Notes: generated by a model from the sequence alone, not told the origin. Shown: positions 54,014-63,448, counted from the stretch's first letter. The stretch is DNA of 64,000 nt from Flavobacteriaceae bacterium CP2B (GCA_001683825.1 LXTR01000008.1:143899-207898), one strand, 5' to 3'. Program-made: numbers and translations.

Positions 54014-54868
54014 ATGAAAACAATTGTAAATACATGGGCCCTTTTGCTACTCACCCTCTTCCTGACCGCTTGTTCGGACAATGCGGACGATCCCGTCAGC
54101 CTCGAGGCAAACCCCCTCGAAGGATTTAACCTTTTGTCGCGTATTAACAGTAACAACCATACGTTGGAGGTATACTCAGAAGCGTCCCAACTAACCGTGG
54201 GGTACAATGAACTCTACCTGCGCATCAGGGACCAGGCCACAGACACCTATCTTTCCAATGCCGATATCACCTGGATGCCGGTGATGCATATGGCCGATAT
54301 GGATCATTCCTGCCCGAGGTCTTTGCTGAGCCCTACGGAAAATGCTTCGGTATATAAAGGATTTGCCGTATTCCAGATGCCGGGAAATGCAGAGGAATAC
54401 TGGGACCTAACCCTAAACTACCAGCTGGATGGGCAATCCTTTAGCGTTACCGAACAGATTGATGTCCGGGAACCTGCCGATGCCCTTAAAAGGGTGAATG
54501 TATTCATGGGGAGTGACGGGACCCGGTACGTTTTGGCCATGATGCCCCTGACCCCCGCCGTGGCGGTCAACGATTTTTCGGCCATGCTCTTTGAAATGGA
54601 AACCATGATGAGCTTTCCCGTGGTGGAGGACCATGTGATAAAAATAGACCCGAGAATGCCCGGGATGGGAAACCATAGTTCCCCCAATAACGAAGACCTG
54701 GCCTTTGACCCCCTAACCACCAGGTACCGGGGCAAACTTTCACTTACCATGACCGGGTATTGGAGGATCAACCTGATGCTGCAAAATGCCAATGGGGACG
54801 TGCTGAAGGGCGAACCGATCACCGAAACCAACGAAAATAGTTCGTTGTATTTCGAATTGGAATTCTGA
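54014..54868 (+). CDS. Met/His-rich lipoprotein, likely copper-binding
   Basis: 284 aa. Lipobox Leu-Thr-Ala-Cys, Cys20. Two metal-like clusters stand out: Trp-Met-Pro-Val-Met-His-Met-Ala-Asp-Met-Asp-His-Ser-Cys near residue 95, and Arg-Met-Pro-Gly-Met-Gly-Asn-His-Ser-Ser near residue 215. Two FixH/YtkA-like beta-sandwich halves flank them. It is 38 bp after the TonB receptor, on the same strand. Copper transfer or storage is inferred from the Met/His pattern and the receptor. Confidence 0.7.
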   Translation: MKTIVNTWALLLLTLFLTACSDNADDPVSLEANPLEGFNLLSRINSNNHTLEVYSEASQLTVGYNELYLRIRDQATDTYLSNADITWMPVMHMADMDHSCPRSLLSPTENASVYKGFAVFQMPGNAEEYWDLTLNYQLDGQSFSVTEQIDVREPADALKRVNVFMGSDGTRYVLAMMPLTPAVAVNDFSAMLFEMETMMSFPVVEDHVIKIDPRMPGMGNHSSPNNEDLAFDPLTTRYRGKLSLTMTGYWRINLMLQNANGDVLKGEPITETNENSSLYFELEF

Positions 54869-54893
54869 CCCAATAAGTATTGTGTTGTTAAAA

Positions 54894-54925
54894 GGGCCAT
54901 TCATAAGGATGGCTCTTCCTTTTTT
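54894..54925 (+). terminator. Terminator after the copper-type lipoprotein gene
   Basis: A 9-bp stem with two wobble pairs (GGGCCATTC with GGATGGCTC), loop ATAA, then a T-rich tract. It lies 25 bp after the stop. Confidence 0.7.
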
Positions 54926-55069
54926 ATACATCCTGTAGCGCTACGGATATTTTACTGCCTGCCGAAAAGGTGCGGAATCTCACCGGGAAGGTCCTGAAAC
55001 GCACTTCCGAACGACTGGCCTGCCCCGATACCACATCTTTGCCGTGTCAAATAATAATCAGCGGTTAAA

Positions 55070-55789
55070 ATGAGAAAACAACCTCTTGTATTCATAGCAA
55101 TAATCTGGGTGTGTGCGACATCGGTCGCCCAGGAGACCTACCTTGATGTGGTAATCAACTACACCCCTACCAGCCTGAGCTATGGGGGCAACAACAGTGC
55201 CCTCAAAGACTATAAGAAGGGGTATTGGGGATTGCAGGCAGGGGCTTCCCTGCAGGCCGGGATCACCCAAAACCTTTCGCTGGTCCCCGAACTCTATTTT
55301 GTAATGAAAGGGGGACGGTTGGAAGCGGGAAACCCTTTGAACGGGCAGGAAACCCGCATCCGTTTTAATGCCATCGACCTTCCTGTAATGGCCAGGATCC
55401 ACCTGTGGGACTTTTATGTGAATGCCGGGCCGGTAGTGAGCTATAACCTTGGCGGGCATATTAAGACCGAAGCCAGTGAATTACAGCCCGGGGATAAAGC
55501 CGGGATGGATTTCGGGGACACCCTGGGTGCCTACAGCCGTTGGGATGCAGGGGTACAATTTGGGGTTGGCTATGGCTTTAAGATAAAGAACTCACGGCTG
55601 CTGTTGGATGTAAGGTACCATTACGGGCTTGTGGACGTGGGCAACGGGGCCGATATCTACAACCGGTACCTGAACATGAATATCCTGTTTTCCAAAAGAT
55701 GGAAAAAGGACCCGTTGGCAAAACGAAAAAAAGAGGAACTGGCCCGATGGGAGCAGGCAGGGGATACCCCCAAGGACGGCCTGGATTAA
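55070..55789 (+). CDS. PorT-family outer-membrane beta-barrel protein
   Basis: 239 aa. Signal peptide (residues 1-20), then alternating beta-strands with Gly-rich turns and the family segment Leu-Pro-Val-Met-Ala-Arg-Ile. A charged, Lys-rich tail follows the barrel (Lys-Asp-Pro-Leu-Ala-Lys-Arg-Lys). Proteins of this type are outer-membrane barrels of unknown specific role. It lies 200 bp after the lipoprotein gene and has its own leader. Confidence 0.75.
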   Translation: MRKQPLVFIAIIWVCATSVAQETYLDVVINYTPTSLSYGGNNSALKDYKKGYWGLQAGASLQAGITQNLSLVPELYFVMKGGRLEAGNPLNGQETRIRFNAIDLPVMARIHLWDFYVNAGPVVSYNLGGHIKTEASELQPGDKAGMDFGDTLGAYSRWDAGVQFGVGYGFKIKNSRLLLDVRYHYGLVDVGNGADIYNRYLNMNILFSKRWKKDPLAKRKKEELARWEQAGDTPKDGLD

Positions 55790-55875
55790 GCCGTGCCAGG
55801 GAGGCGTTCCCAGCTTGGTTTCGCATCCGAAGGCCCCGTAAAAAAGCATTCCTAACATAGCGCAAAACAAAAGGT

Positions 55876-56037
55876 ATGACCACTTTGGTGAAATTATTGG
55901 GGGAATTATTACTATCCCTGCTTTTTTTGATGGTCTCTTGTTACGGGGACGATAGTACGCTGGTCATTGAGGATACTGTATCCAGCCCGGACCGCCCTGG
56001 TTGTGTTAAAACTACGTTCAGGGAATACGTTGGCTGA
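55876..56037 (+). CDS. Small lipoprotein-like ORF, possibly a truncated gene
   Basis: 53 aa. The start is a clear lipoprotein signal (Leu-Leu-Phe-Leu-Met-Val-Ser-Cys, Cys22) followed by only about 30 residues without a domain. The ORF ends early, so it may be the front of a broken lipoprotein gene, or a real small lipoprotein. The convergent isomerase-like gene begins about 75 bp further on. Confidence 0.4.
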   Translation: MTTLVKLLGELLLSLLFLMVSCYGDDSTLVIEDTVSSPDRPGCVKTTFREYVG

Positions 56038-56112
56038 AAAACACGGAGTAACGGGTCAATCCGGGCGGGCTGTCCACCCGGGGTATCGCCAGCGGGGCTG
56101 CCGGAACAGGGA

Positions 56113-57093
56113 TCAAAGCCGGTCGCCCAGGGCGTGTTCCACAACCTTATAGGTACTGTCGTAACTGCTTTTCAGGAGGGTGGGGGCATCCATGCCGGCC
56201 CAGTACTCCTTGTTGAACAATTCCACGGAAAGGCCTCCCCGGAACCCGGAATCATGGAGTTTTGGCAAAACCTGGTCAAAGGGGCAGACCCCTTCCCCGG
56301 GCAACAGCCGGTGCGCGTCTGTAAGTTGTTCGCGTGCAGGCTGGGCGGGATAGTCGTTCATATGGATCACCGGTAGCCGCCTCCCGTTGAGGCAATCCAA
56401 CGTATCCCAGTCGCTCCCGCCCCGGTAGAGGTGGTAGAAATCCAGCAGTATCGTGGCCTTCGGATGGCCTGTGGCAATGGTGATCTGGGCGGCATCCGAT
56501 AATTTGTTCAGGGCGCCGGCACCCCATATTTCGATAACGGGGACGACCCCGGTCTCTTTTTCAAGCTCGAGGATGGCCAGGTAGCGCTCGGCATAGGCAT
56601 CGTATTGGGTGCGGTCCAGCGTTTTGATCCCCATGACGGGGGCGGCAATGTACCTGCCCCCCAATTCCGCGATGATCCCCATCTCTTTTCGCAGTTGTTC
56701 AATGGCTTTGCCGCGTTCGGAGGCTTCATCGCTGCACCATTGCGAAAAACCGATGATATTTTCCAGGACCAGGGGGCCTGCCTGTAATTTATGCCGTAAC
56801 GTTTGGGTGCTGCCCCCGTGTTCCAAATAAGCCATGATGTCGCGCATCCATAATTCGATGCCATCAAAGCCTGCCGCGGCAACCATTTCTATCTGTTGGT
56901 CTGCCGGCAATTTGTACGCCATGAGGGTAGAAGTGTTCAGGCTTATCCGAAAGGGGAGCTTTTTCCTGGTCGGGCTGTGGTCCAAAACCCGCTCTGCCCC
57001 GTGGGCCATCATCATACTGTTGCCGGCCAATGCGGCCATTGTAGCCATGATGCTCTTGCCGATGGCCGCTCTTCTCGTAAGGTTGTTTTTCAT
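56113..57093 (-). CDS. Sugar phosphate isomerase/epimerase-like TIM barrel, Tat-exported
   Basis: 326 aa. A twin-arginine signal (Thr-Arg-Arg-Ala-Ala-Ile-Gly-Lys) opens the protein. The TIM barrel follows the xylose-isomerase-like family, with Gly-Phe-Asp-Gly-Ile-Glu-Leu-Trp early on, a metal-type Glu in Val-Ile-Glu-Ile-Trp-Gly, and His in Ile-His-Met-Asn-Asp. Substrate unknown. It is a single gene. The 242 bp before the next gene contain nothing else I can recognise. Confidence 0.75.
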   Translation of the reverse strand: MKNNLTRRAAIGKSIMATMAALAGNSMMMAHGAERVLDHSPTRKKLPFRISLNTSTLMAYKLPADQQIEMVAAAGFDGIELWMRDIMAYLEHGGSTQTLRHKLQAGPLVLENIIGFSQWCSDEASERGKAIEQLRKEMGIIAELGGRYIAAPVMGIKTLDRTQYDAYAERYLAILELEKETGVVPVIEIWGAGALNKLSDAAQITIATGHPKATILLDFYHLYRGGSDWDTLDCLNGRRLPVIHMNDYPAQPAREQLTDAHRLLPGEGVCPFDQVLPKLHDSGFRGGLSVELFNKEYWAGMDAPTLLKSSYDSTYKVVEHALGDRL

Positions 57094-57335
57094 AGTAGTT
57101 GGTTTATTTCCGGAAATTTGTTTGCGCGCGGGCGCCCTAAATATACTTAAAGATTTAATGGGCGTTCGCCCTTTTATTCAGGGCCAAATCCCGGGGTACA
57201 TCTGCAATATTAACACCGTTTTGGGAAAACGGGGCTTCACGGGGTAAAATAGCATATAAAGTGGAAAATCCTGCTGTATTGCCCCTGCTTAAGCGAGGGT
57301 ACCTTTGCCATTGAATCGTTAAATTCAATTTGGTG

Positions 57336-57896
57336 ATGATGAAAACAAAATTTTATCCAAACATATGGCAGGTAATCCCTTATTCCATGGACACCTATCA
57401 ATGGGACGCCCAAGGACGGCCCATCACGGATGTAGTCGTACAGAATTGGGTGGCTTCCCATAAGGGGGTATCCGGGATGGAATTGAATATTACCGGGTTT
57501 TCCGCCCTGGACGAGCAGGGAACAGAACATGTTATTGCTGATTTCAAGGGTAATGGCGCCATCCCCATACGCGGCCTGCACAAAGGCGAATTTTTAAAAT
57601 CCAAGAGCATACTTCGGCTCGCCCCGGGCACCTATACGACACTGCGGTTTTACCTGGGTAAAACGGGCAATAGCTTTATCTTCAGTGACGGCAGGAAGGA
57701 AGTTGTCCGTGAATTCCAATACCTGGACTTTGAGGTGGTCAACGGATTGCGCATCCGTGGGGATGAGGCACCGGAGGTCATCCTGAGGTTCGACTTTGTG
57801 CCCTTTTCCAAACGCCGGACGCTATGGCCATTTGGTCAACTTTTTAAGGGGTCAAGAGGCTTTGGGGCCAAACTCGCCAACAGTATGGACCACTGA
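57336..57896 (+). CDS. Hypothetical DUF4382-like protein
   Basis: 186 aa (start 57336 or 57339, two adjacent ATGs). It is mainly beta-strand, with a basic C-terminal tail, and resembles the Ig-like domains of DUF4382 lipoproteins in layout (Leu-Ala-Pro-Gly-Thr-Tyr-Thr-Thr-Leu-Arg-Phe), but it has no signal peptide. Function unknown. Confidence 0.5.
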   Translation: MMKTKFYPNIWQVIPYSMDTYQWDAQGRPITDVVVQNWVASHKGVSGMELNITGFSALDEQGTEHVIADFKGNGAIPIRGLHKGEFLKSKSILRLAPGTYTTLRFYLGKTGNSFIFSDGRKEVVREFQYLDFEVVNGLRIRGDEAPEVILRFDFVPFSKRRTLWPFGQLFKGSRGFGAKLANSMDH

Positions 57897-58047
57897 AAAT
57901 GGTTTTTTTGCAGTGAAGCCTGGAGAGGGGAGTTCCAGAATGCGAAGGAACCAGACGGGTTACAACGCTAAAAGTACTATGCGCCTGCTGACTGGCCCGG
58001 GTTTAAGAAACAAAGCCTTTTGGGTAGTCTTCCAGGTCTACATCCAT

Positions 58048-58075
58048 AAAAGCCGACCCCCTGAGGTCGGCTTTT
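58048..58075. terminator. Bidirectional terminator between two convergent genes
   Basis: GCCGACC and GGTCGGC form a 7-bp stem with CCCTGA as the loop; A4 precedes it and T4 follows, so it works in both directions. It lies between the DUF4382-like gene and the cold-shock gene. Confidence 0.8.
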
Positions 58076-58100
58076 CTCATTATACGATTTCAAACAGGGC

Positions 58101-58295
58101 TTACCGGGTCAGTTTGACCTTCACTGCGTTAAGTCCTTTTTCTCCCCGCTCCACCTCAAACGACACGGTGTCGTTTTCATGGATCTCGTCAATAAGTCCT
58201 GTTTGGTGAACAAAGACATCTTCCTCTGAATTAGTTGGCTTGATAAAGCCAAAACCCTTGGCTCTATTAAAAAATTTGACGGTTCCTTCTTGCAT
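58101..58295 (-). CDS. Cold shock protein
   Basis: 64 aa from the ATG at 58295, which gives the family start Met-Gln-Glu-Gly-Thr-Val-Lys-Phe-Phe. RNP1 (Lys-Gly-Phe-Gly-Phe-Ile) and RNP2 (Val-Phe-Val-His) are intact. An in-frame start at 58349 adds 18 non-conserved residues and is less likely. CspA-type proteins bind single-stranded RNA and keep it unfolded in the cold. It lies 73 bp downstream of the desaturase gene on the same strand, and both fit a response to low temperature. Confidence 0.92.
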   Translation of the reverse strand: MQEGTVKFFNRAKGFGFIKPTNSEEDVFVHQTGLIDEIHENDTVSFEVERGEKGLNAVKVKLTR

Positions 58296-58367
58296 TGTTT
58301 TCACTTTATTTGTGGTTAATAGTCTCTTTAATTGCTTTAGCATATTCATTGATTTATTAATTAAGTA

Positions 58368-59399
58368 TTACCTAAGCTTGGGACGCATTTTCCCTAACTG
58401 CTGCAGCATTTTAATGTGATCCCATATGGCAGCACCGAATGTTTTTTTAATATGGTAGGGCATCCCGAATTCTTTGACCGTTTCTGCAACAATGCCGGAT
58501 AGATCCTGGTAATGAATATGGCAAATCCCGGGTAACAAATGATGTTCGATCTGGTGATTTAAACCCCCGATAAACCATGAAATTATACTGCTTTTAGGTG
58601 CGAAGTTGGTGGTTGTGGCCAGTTGGTGCCTAAACCAGTCGTCTTCCATGGTACCGTTTTTATCGGGTAAGGGGAACAAGGTATCGGGCATAATATGGGC
58701 AATCTGGAAAATAGTACTGATCAAAAAACCAGTCACCAGGTGCATACAGATAAAAGCCAGGATAATGATCCAGGGTGCCAGGGGCACGATGAGCAATGGC
58801 AAAACAAGGGCATAGAAATAATAGAACAACTTCCATAAGACCAATTTGGCCATTTCGTTTCGGAATTCATTTTTCCGATGGAGAAACCCCATTTTCCGGT
58901 ATCGTATTATCCTTACAAAATCTTTGGTTGTGATCCACGAAAGGGTAGCCATGCAATAGAAGATCCAGGCATATAGAAATTGGAAACGATGCACCCAATA
59001 CCGTTTGGCATGGGGCGAAAAGCGCAGGAAAAAAGGGGCGTTTAAATCGTCATCCGCTTCTGCAATATTGGTGTAGGTATGGTGCAACTCATTGTGCTGT
59101 ATTTTCCATACGGTAGTGTTGGCACCTACCAGGTTCATAGTATATCCAAGATACCTGTTCACCGTCCTGTTTTTTGAATAGGAACCATGGTTGGCATCGT
59201 GCATGATATCCATCCCAATTCCGGCCATCCCAAATCCGCAACAGATATACAGTAGGAATAACGGCAGGGGACTGGTTACAACGCCAGTGTTGATAATAAT
59301 CAATGGTGCAAAAAACAGGACGAGCATTAAAACCGTCTTGCCGATCATGCTTTTGTTGGCGTATTTGCTGAGGCCTTTCGACCTGAAATACGCGTTCAC
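58368..59399 (-). CDS. Membrane fatty acid desaturase
   Basis: 343 aa from a GTG at 59399. The three His boxes are complete: His-Asp-Ala-Asn-His, His-Asn-Glu-Leu-His-His and His-Gln-Ile-Glu-His-His, with membrane helices between them, as in acyl-lipid desaturases. The enzyme inserts double bonds into membrane fatty acids. The reading frame stays open further upstream to 59480 and reads like the usual family N terminus, but lacks an ATG, GTG or TTG there. The 580-bp gap upstream, to the methyltransferase gene, is AT-rich with no feature I can see. Confidence 0.88.
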   Translation of the reverse strand: MNAYFRSKGLSKYANKSMIGKTVLMLVLFFAPLIIINTGVVTSPLPLFLLYICCGFGMAGIGMDIMHDANHGSYSKNRTVNRYLGYTMNLVGANTTVWKIQHNELHHTYTNIAEADDDLNAPFFLRFSPHAKRYWVHRFQFLYAWIFYCMATLSWITTKDFVRIIRYRKMGFLHRKNEFRNEMAKLVLWKLFYYFYALVLPLLIVPLAPWIIILAFICMHLVTGFLISTIFQIAHIMPDTLFPLPDKNGTMEDDWFRHQLATTTNFAPKSSIISWFIGGLNHQIEHHLLPGICHIHYQDLSGIVAETVKEFGMPYHIKKTFGAAIWDHIKMLQQLGKMRPKLR

Positions 59400-59980
59400 C
59401 TTTGTACGTAATGCTTTCGAAAATTCAGATCCTGAACTATTCGAAAATGTTGGATTTTCGATACCGCTACTTTTTATCTTTTAAAACTTGAAATGAATAC
59501 CGTGATACTGGCGGGGACGTATTTTAACGATTGTACGTTTGCCCCAAACGGGTTTCAAGGGTGCCTAAAATATGGAACTGAGAAGCAATTAAAAGGTATC
59601 AAAAATGAAGACGAGCGCTTACATAAAGGACAACGTATTTAACCTGGTCGCTATTCCTTACCATTAAACTGTGTTCATGACTGCTTTATTGCATGGATCC
59701 TCTCCATATTCAGCAGCAATCAAAAAATTAGTTATCCAATTACTTTCAGGCGAATCAGTACTGGCCTGCTGTTCAATAGATACATTAAAAGTAGGTTTTA
59801 TCCATTTAAATCCTGCCAATACTGTGTTAATGTCCTAAAAATAAATTGTGTTCCCGTATGGCTTCATTGGTACCGCGGCCCGCGGACGGGTACGTTTCCT
59901 ATCTAAAGACGGACTGCCTGAAATGCCGGCCTATGGAAGGAATTTTGGGTGGTGGTGGGAGCGGGTTTGTATCGTACAGG

Positions 59981-60886
59981 CTATATTTTTTCAAATACCA
60001 ACCTGAAATGGTTCATGATATTCTTCTCGAAACAGACTTTGTTCGGGCTTATCCTAAACACCGCGACCTGGTGCCGGAACTCTTTGTCCATAATATATTT
60101 GGGAATTAGGGAGAGGTAAAGCATATATTTTTTCAGATTGAATTTGCGAAACTTTTTTCTCCACTGACCTATGGTTTCGATATAATCATGCCTTCCGCTT
60201 TCCTGGGAAATGATCTTAAACACGGGACTGGCATTTCGGATGACCATTTCAGGACCGTAAGGGAGCCAGGACCCAGGAAATTCTTTGACCATCAATGCCA
60301 TGACATGAGGTGCAGACCCTTTTTCGGCATGGATATCCAGCTCCTCATAATTGATCATGTTTTTACTGAAAGTCATGGTCTGCATGTAAAATTTACCACC
60401 CTTTGGCAACAAATTGCCCAGCATTTCAAAGAATTCGCTGTAGACCTTTTCCTGTTTTCCTGCTTTCCATTCTTCCACAGAGCAGAAATGTTCCAGGCCC
60501 CCTATACAGCTAATGGCGTCAAAGGTCCCAAAATCATCAGGCTTTACGTGGCGGCAGTCCTTTACCAGGACATTCATCCCGTTTTTTTGACAAGCTTCGG
60601 CCTGGCCTTCAGAAAGGGTCAAACCAATGCAGCTAGCCGCCCTTTCCTGGGTGACATACTGGCAAAAAGGCCCCCATCCACAGGCCATATCCAGTACCTT
60701 GCTCCCTTTTTCAATCCCGAGGCTGTCTGCTATAAACTTGTGTTTTGCCTTTTGGGCTTGCTCCAGGGTCAGTGTAAAATCACCATCGTATTTGGCGCCG
60801 CTATAATCTGCGGTTTCCCCCATACTCAGCCGGAAAATTTCATCTATTGTGGTATAGGTGAAATCCAAATCTTTTTTTTCAGCCAT
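59981..60886 (-). CDS. SAM-dependent methyltransferase, cyclopropane-fatty-acid synthase type
   Basis: 301 aa from the ATG at 60886. The SAM-binding motif Val-Leu-Asp-Met-Ala-Cys-Gly-Trp-Gly-Pro matches the cyclopropane-fatty-acid synthase group, and Ile-Gly-Leu-Thr-Leu-Ser-Glu-Gly-Gln follows. The second half is helical with family Tyr and His residues. It probably methylates unsaturated membrane lipids; the nearby desaturase fits. On the minus strand a TTG-N16-TACCTTTA promoter-like pair lies within 70 bp upstream of the start. Confidence 0.7.
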   Translation of the reverse strand: MAEKKDLDFTYTTIDEIFRLSMGETADYSGAKYDGDFTLTLEQAQKAKHKFIADSLGIEKGSKVLDMACGWGPFCQYVTQERAASCIGLTLSEGQAEACQKNGMNVLVKDCRHVKPDDFGTFDAISCIGGLEHFCSVEEWKAGKQEKVYSEFFEMLGNLLPKGGKFYMQTMTFSKNMINYEELDIHAEKGSAPHVMALMVKEFPGSWLPYGPEMVIRNASPVFKIISQESGRHDYIETIGQWRKKFRKFNLKKYMLYLSLIPKYIMDKEFRHQVAVFRISPNKVCFEKNIMNHFRLVFEKI

Positions 60887-61144
60887 GATGCAAATGCTTG
60901 AGTGGTACCTGGTAACGTTTAAAGGTACGGTTCTCCTGCCTCCCAATGAGCAAGGAAACGTTAATGTTTGCAGTGGCAGGTAAACGGAGCGGTGGCCTTT
61001 GAATGAGCAGGGCCGGGGTAATCAATATCATTTTTTCGCGGACTCTCTCACTTTGTTATTCCCGGAATACTGTTCAGGGGTTATGCTGCCGATGCACAAA
61101 AAGATGGCACAAAAGTTCCCTTATGGCAGCAATTTCACTCAGGG

Positions 61145-61738
61145 CTAAAGGCTCCAGGCACTCCCCACATCCGACAGCGGGATACAACCCTTGTAGTGTC
61201 GCGGGATGGGGTCGTAACTAAGCACGTTCTTGCCGATTTCCTCAGAAGAGAAATACCCCCACAGGGCCATGGATTTCATACTGCGGTAAAAACCAACAGG
61301 TTGCTGTGCCCCAACGGCAGTACCCCATACCTTGCCGTTATACTTGGGCGATGTGCGTTCTTTTTCCTTCAGGAATTCCGTGCGCTCTTGCTCATTCAAC
61401 CGCCCAAAGTTGTCTCCGTGTTTTTCCCTGCACCCGGCATCAAAGGCATCCATTTCCGCCATGATGGCCTTCTGTCCCGCTTCATCAAAGAGCTGGTCAA
61501 TAGCCGCATCGATAAAGATATCTACCTTCATGTCCAGGCCACCGGGAGTGGTAGTCTTTGGCAGAAGGGTATCCACCAATGAGGATATTAGCCCTGCCTG
61601 TTCCTGGCTCAGGATAGCCGGTTGCCAGGTCAACCGCGGCTGTTTCTGGCAGGATTGCAGTATTGAAAACAAAGAAGGTGCCGCAGCGGCAGCGCCCGCG
61701 ATCATGGCTGTTTTTCGTAAGGCTGTTCTTCGGTCCAT
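61145..61738 (-). CDS. Gluconate 2-dehydrogenase subunit 3 family protein
   Basis: 197 aa. A twin-arginine signal (Asp-Arg-Arg-Thr-Ala-Leu-Arg-Lys) and an Ala-rich stretch are followed by a lipobox-like Gln-Ser-Cys. The rest is the helical subunit-3 domain, with Leu-Leu-Pro-Lys-Thr-Thr-Thr-Pro-Gly early. It carries the Tat signal for the GMC subunit, which has none. It begins 3 bp after the GMC gene stop. Confidence 0.85.
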   Translation of the reverse strand: MDRRTALRKTAMIAGAAAAAPSLFSILQSCQKQPRLTWQPAILSQEQAGLISSLVDTLLPKTTTPGGLDMKVDIFIDAAIDQLFDEAGQKAIMAEMDAFDAGCREKHGDNFGRLNEQERTEFLKEKERTSPKYNGKVWGTAVGAQQPVGFYRSMKSMALWGYFSSEEIGKNVLSYDPIPRHYKGCIPLSDVGSAWSL

Positions 61739-61741
61739 ATC

Positions 61742-63448
61742 CTATAGGTTTCTCTTTTTTAATTCTGAAATGGCATGGTGGGCCGCCCGGGCCGTCAGTG
61801 CCATATAGGTAAGCGAGGGGTTTACACAGGAGGAGGAGGTCATGCAGGCCCCGTCGGTAACAAAGACATTCTTGCAGGCGTGCACCTGGTTGGTGCCATT
61901 CAATACAGAAGTTTTGGGATCCCGACCCATACGGGCGGTACCCATTTCATGGATGCCAAATCCCGGCTCATGCTCATTGTCAAACCCCACCACGTCTTGT
62001 ACCCCGGCCTGTTCCAGCATTTCCACGGCATCTGCCTTTATCTGCCGGTTCAGGGCCTTTTCATTTTCCTTGAACTCACAGTCGATAGCGAGGGTGGGTT
62101 GCCCCCACTTATCCAGCTTGCCGGTATCCAGGCTCACCTTGTTGTCATGGTACGGGAGGCACTCCGCGAAGCCTGTGATAAAGAATTCCCAGGGCCCCGG
62201 CTTCATGAGGGCGTCTTTAAAATCTGCCCCGAAGTCTTCGATGTTGGCACCCGCGCTCCAATTGGCACGGCCGGCCCCACCCTGGTAGCCGAACCCCCTG
62301 ACAAACTTGTCGGATTGGGTCTCTTCGTTGATATTCACATAGCGTGGGATGTAAATACCGTTGGGCCTGCGGCCCTTGTAATACTGGTCTTCAAAGCCTT
62401 CTACCTTGCCCATGGCCCCTATCCGGTAGGTGTGATCCATCAGGTTGTGGCCCAGTTCCCCACTGTCATTCCCGAGACCGTTTTCAAAACGGCCCGAGGT
62501 AGAATTGAGGAGTATTTGCGTGGTGCCCAGGGTAGAGGCATTGCAGAAGATCACCCTGGCATGGAATTCAACCGCTTCATTGGTTTCGGAGTCGATGATC
62601 CTGACCCCCGTCGCCTTTCCTTTTTGTTCATCGTAGATGACCGACTGCACGATGGAATAGGGCCGAATGGTGAGGTTCCCCGTGGCATGGGCTGCTGGCA
62701 GGGTGACCGCGTTGCTACTGAAATAAGCACCATACGGACAGCCGCGATCGCAGCGATTCCTGAACTGGCATTGCCCTCGGCCATTGAGGGGCTCTGTGAG
62801 GTGGGCCGCCCTGCCGATGATCAAATTCCTGCCGGGAAACGCTTTTTCAATCCTTCCCTTGAGTTCTTTCTCGACGCAATTGAGCTCCATGGGCGGGAGG
62901 AAATGGCTGTCGGGCAATTGCGGCAAACCAAGGGCTTCCCCGCTAATCCCGGCAAATTTCTCCACATAGGTATACCAGGGTTCAATATCTTTGTAGCGTA
63001 TGGGCCAGTCTACCCCATGGCCATCTTTGGCATTGGCCTCAAAATCCAGGTCACTCCAGCGGTAGCACTGTTTGCCCCAAAGGAGGGATCGCCCGCCCAT
63101 CTGGTGCGCACGGACCCATAAAAATGGTTTTACCTCCGTGTAGGGGTTCTCTTCATCATTGGCGTAGAAATGTTCGTTGTACGCGCCGACAAAACCTGCA
63201 CGGGCCCCGACCTTATGCTTTTTGAGTACTTCCGGGCCCACCGCCCCTCGCATTTCCAAATCCCATGGGTCCAGGTTCATCGTGGGGTAATCCTTTACGT
63301 GCTCCACGATCCTTCCGCGCTCCAAAACCAGGGTTTTGAGCCCGTTTTCACAGAGTTCCTTGGCTGCCCAGCCACCGCTGATCCCCGAGCCGATAACAAT
63401 GGCGTCATAGGTCATGCTGGTTTTGGCGTCTATATTGTAGTTGGCCAT
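61742..63448 (-). CDS. GMC family FAD-dependent oxidoreductase
   Basis: 568 aa. The FAD motif GSGISGG lies near residue 21, and the Gly-Arg-Ser-Leu-Leu-Trp-Gly segment follows. The catalytic end has Gly-Ile-His-Glu-Met-Gly-Thr-Ala-Arg-Met-Gly and Asn-Pro-Ser-Leu-Thr-Tyr. The family oxidises sugars or alcohols; here the enzyme probably crosses the membrane with the Tat-carrying subunit. The 246 bp upstream, to the tRNA gene, contain nothing else I can name beyond the tRNA -7 element. Confidence 0.9.
   Translation of the reverse strand: MANYNIDAKTSMTYDAIVIGSGISGGWAAKELCENGLKTLVLERGRIVEHVKDYPTMNLDPWDLEMRGAVGPEVLKKHKVGARAGFVGAYNEHFYANDEENPYTEVKPFLWVRAHQMGGRSLLWGKQCYRWSDLDFEANAKDGHGVDWPIRYKDIEPWYTYVEKFAGISGEALGLPQLPDSHFLPPMELNCVEKELKGRIEKAFPGRNLIIGRAAHLTEPLNGRGQCQFRNRCDRGCPYGAYFSSNAVTLPAAHATGNLTIRPYSIVQSVIYDEQKGKATGVRIIDSETNEAVEFHARVIFCNASTLGTTQILLNSTSGRFENGLGNDSGELGHNLMDHTYRIGAMGKVEGFEDQYYKGRRPNGIYIPRYVNINEETQSDKFVRGFGYQGGAGRANWSAGANIEDFGADFKDALMKPGPWEFFITGFAECLPYHDNKVSLDTGKLDKWGQPTLAIDCEFKENEKALNRQIKADAVEMLEQAGVQDVVGFDNEHEPGFGIHEMGTARMGRDPKTSVLNGTNQVHACKNVFVTDGACMTSSSCVNPSLTYMALTARAAHHAISELKKRNL

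Noticed and set aside
61775..63121. 448-aa open frame antisense to the GMC oxidoreductase
   Set aside because: GMC motifs on the other strand are complete; long antisense frames are common in GC-rich genes.
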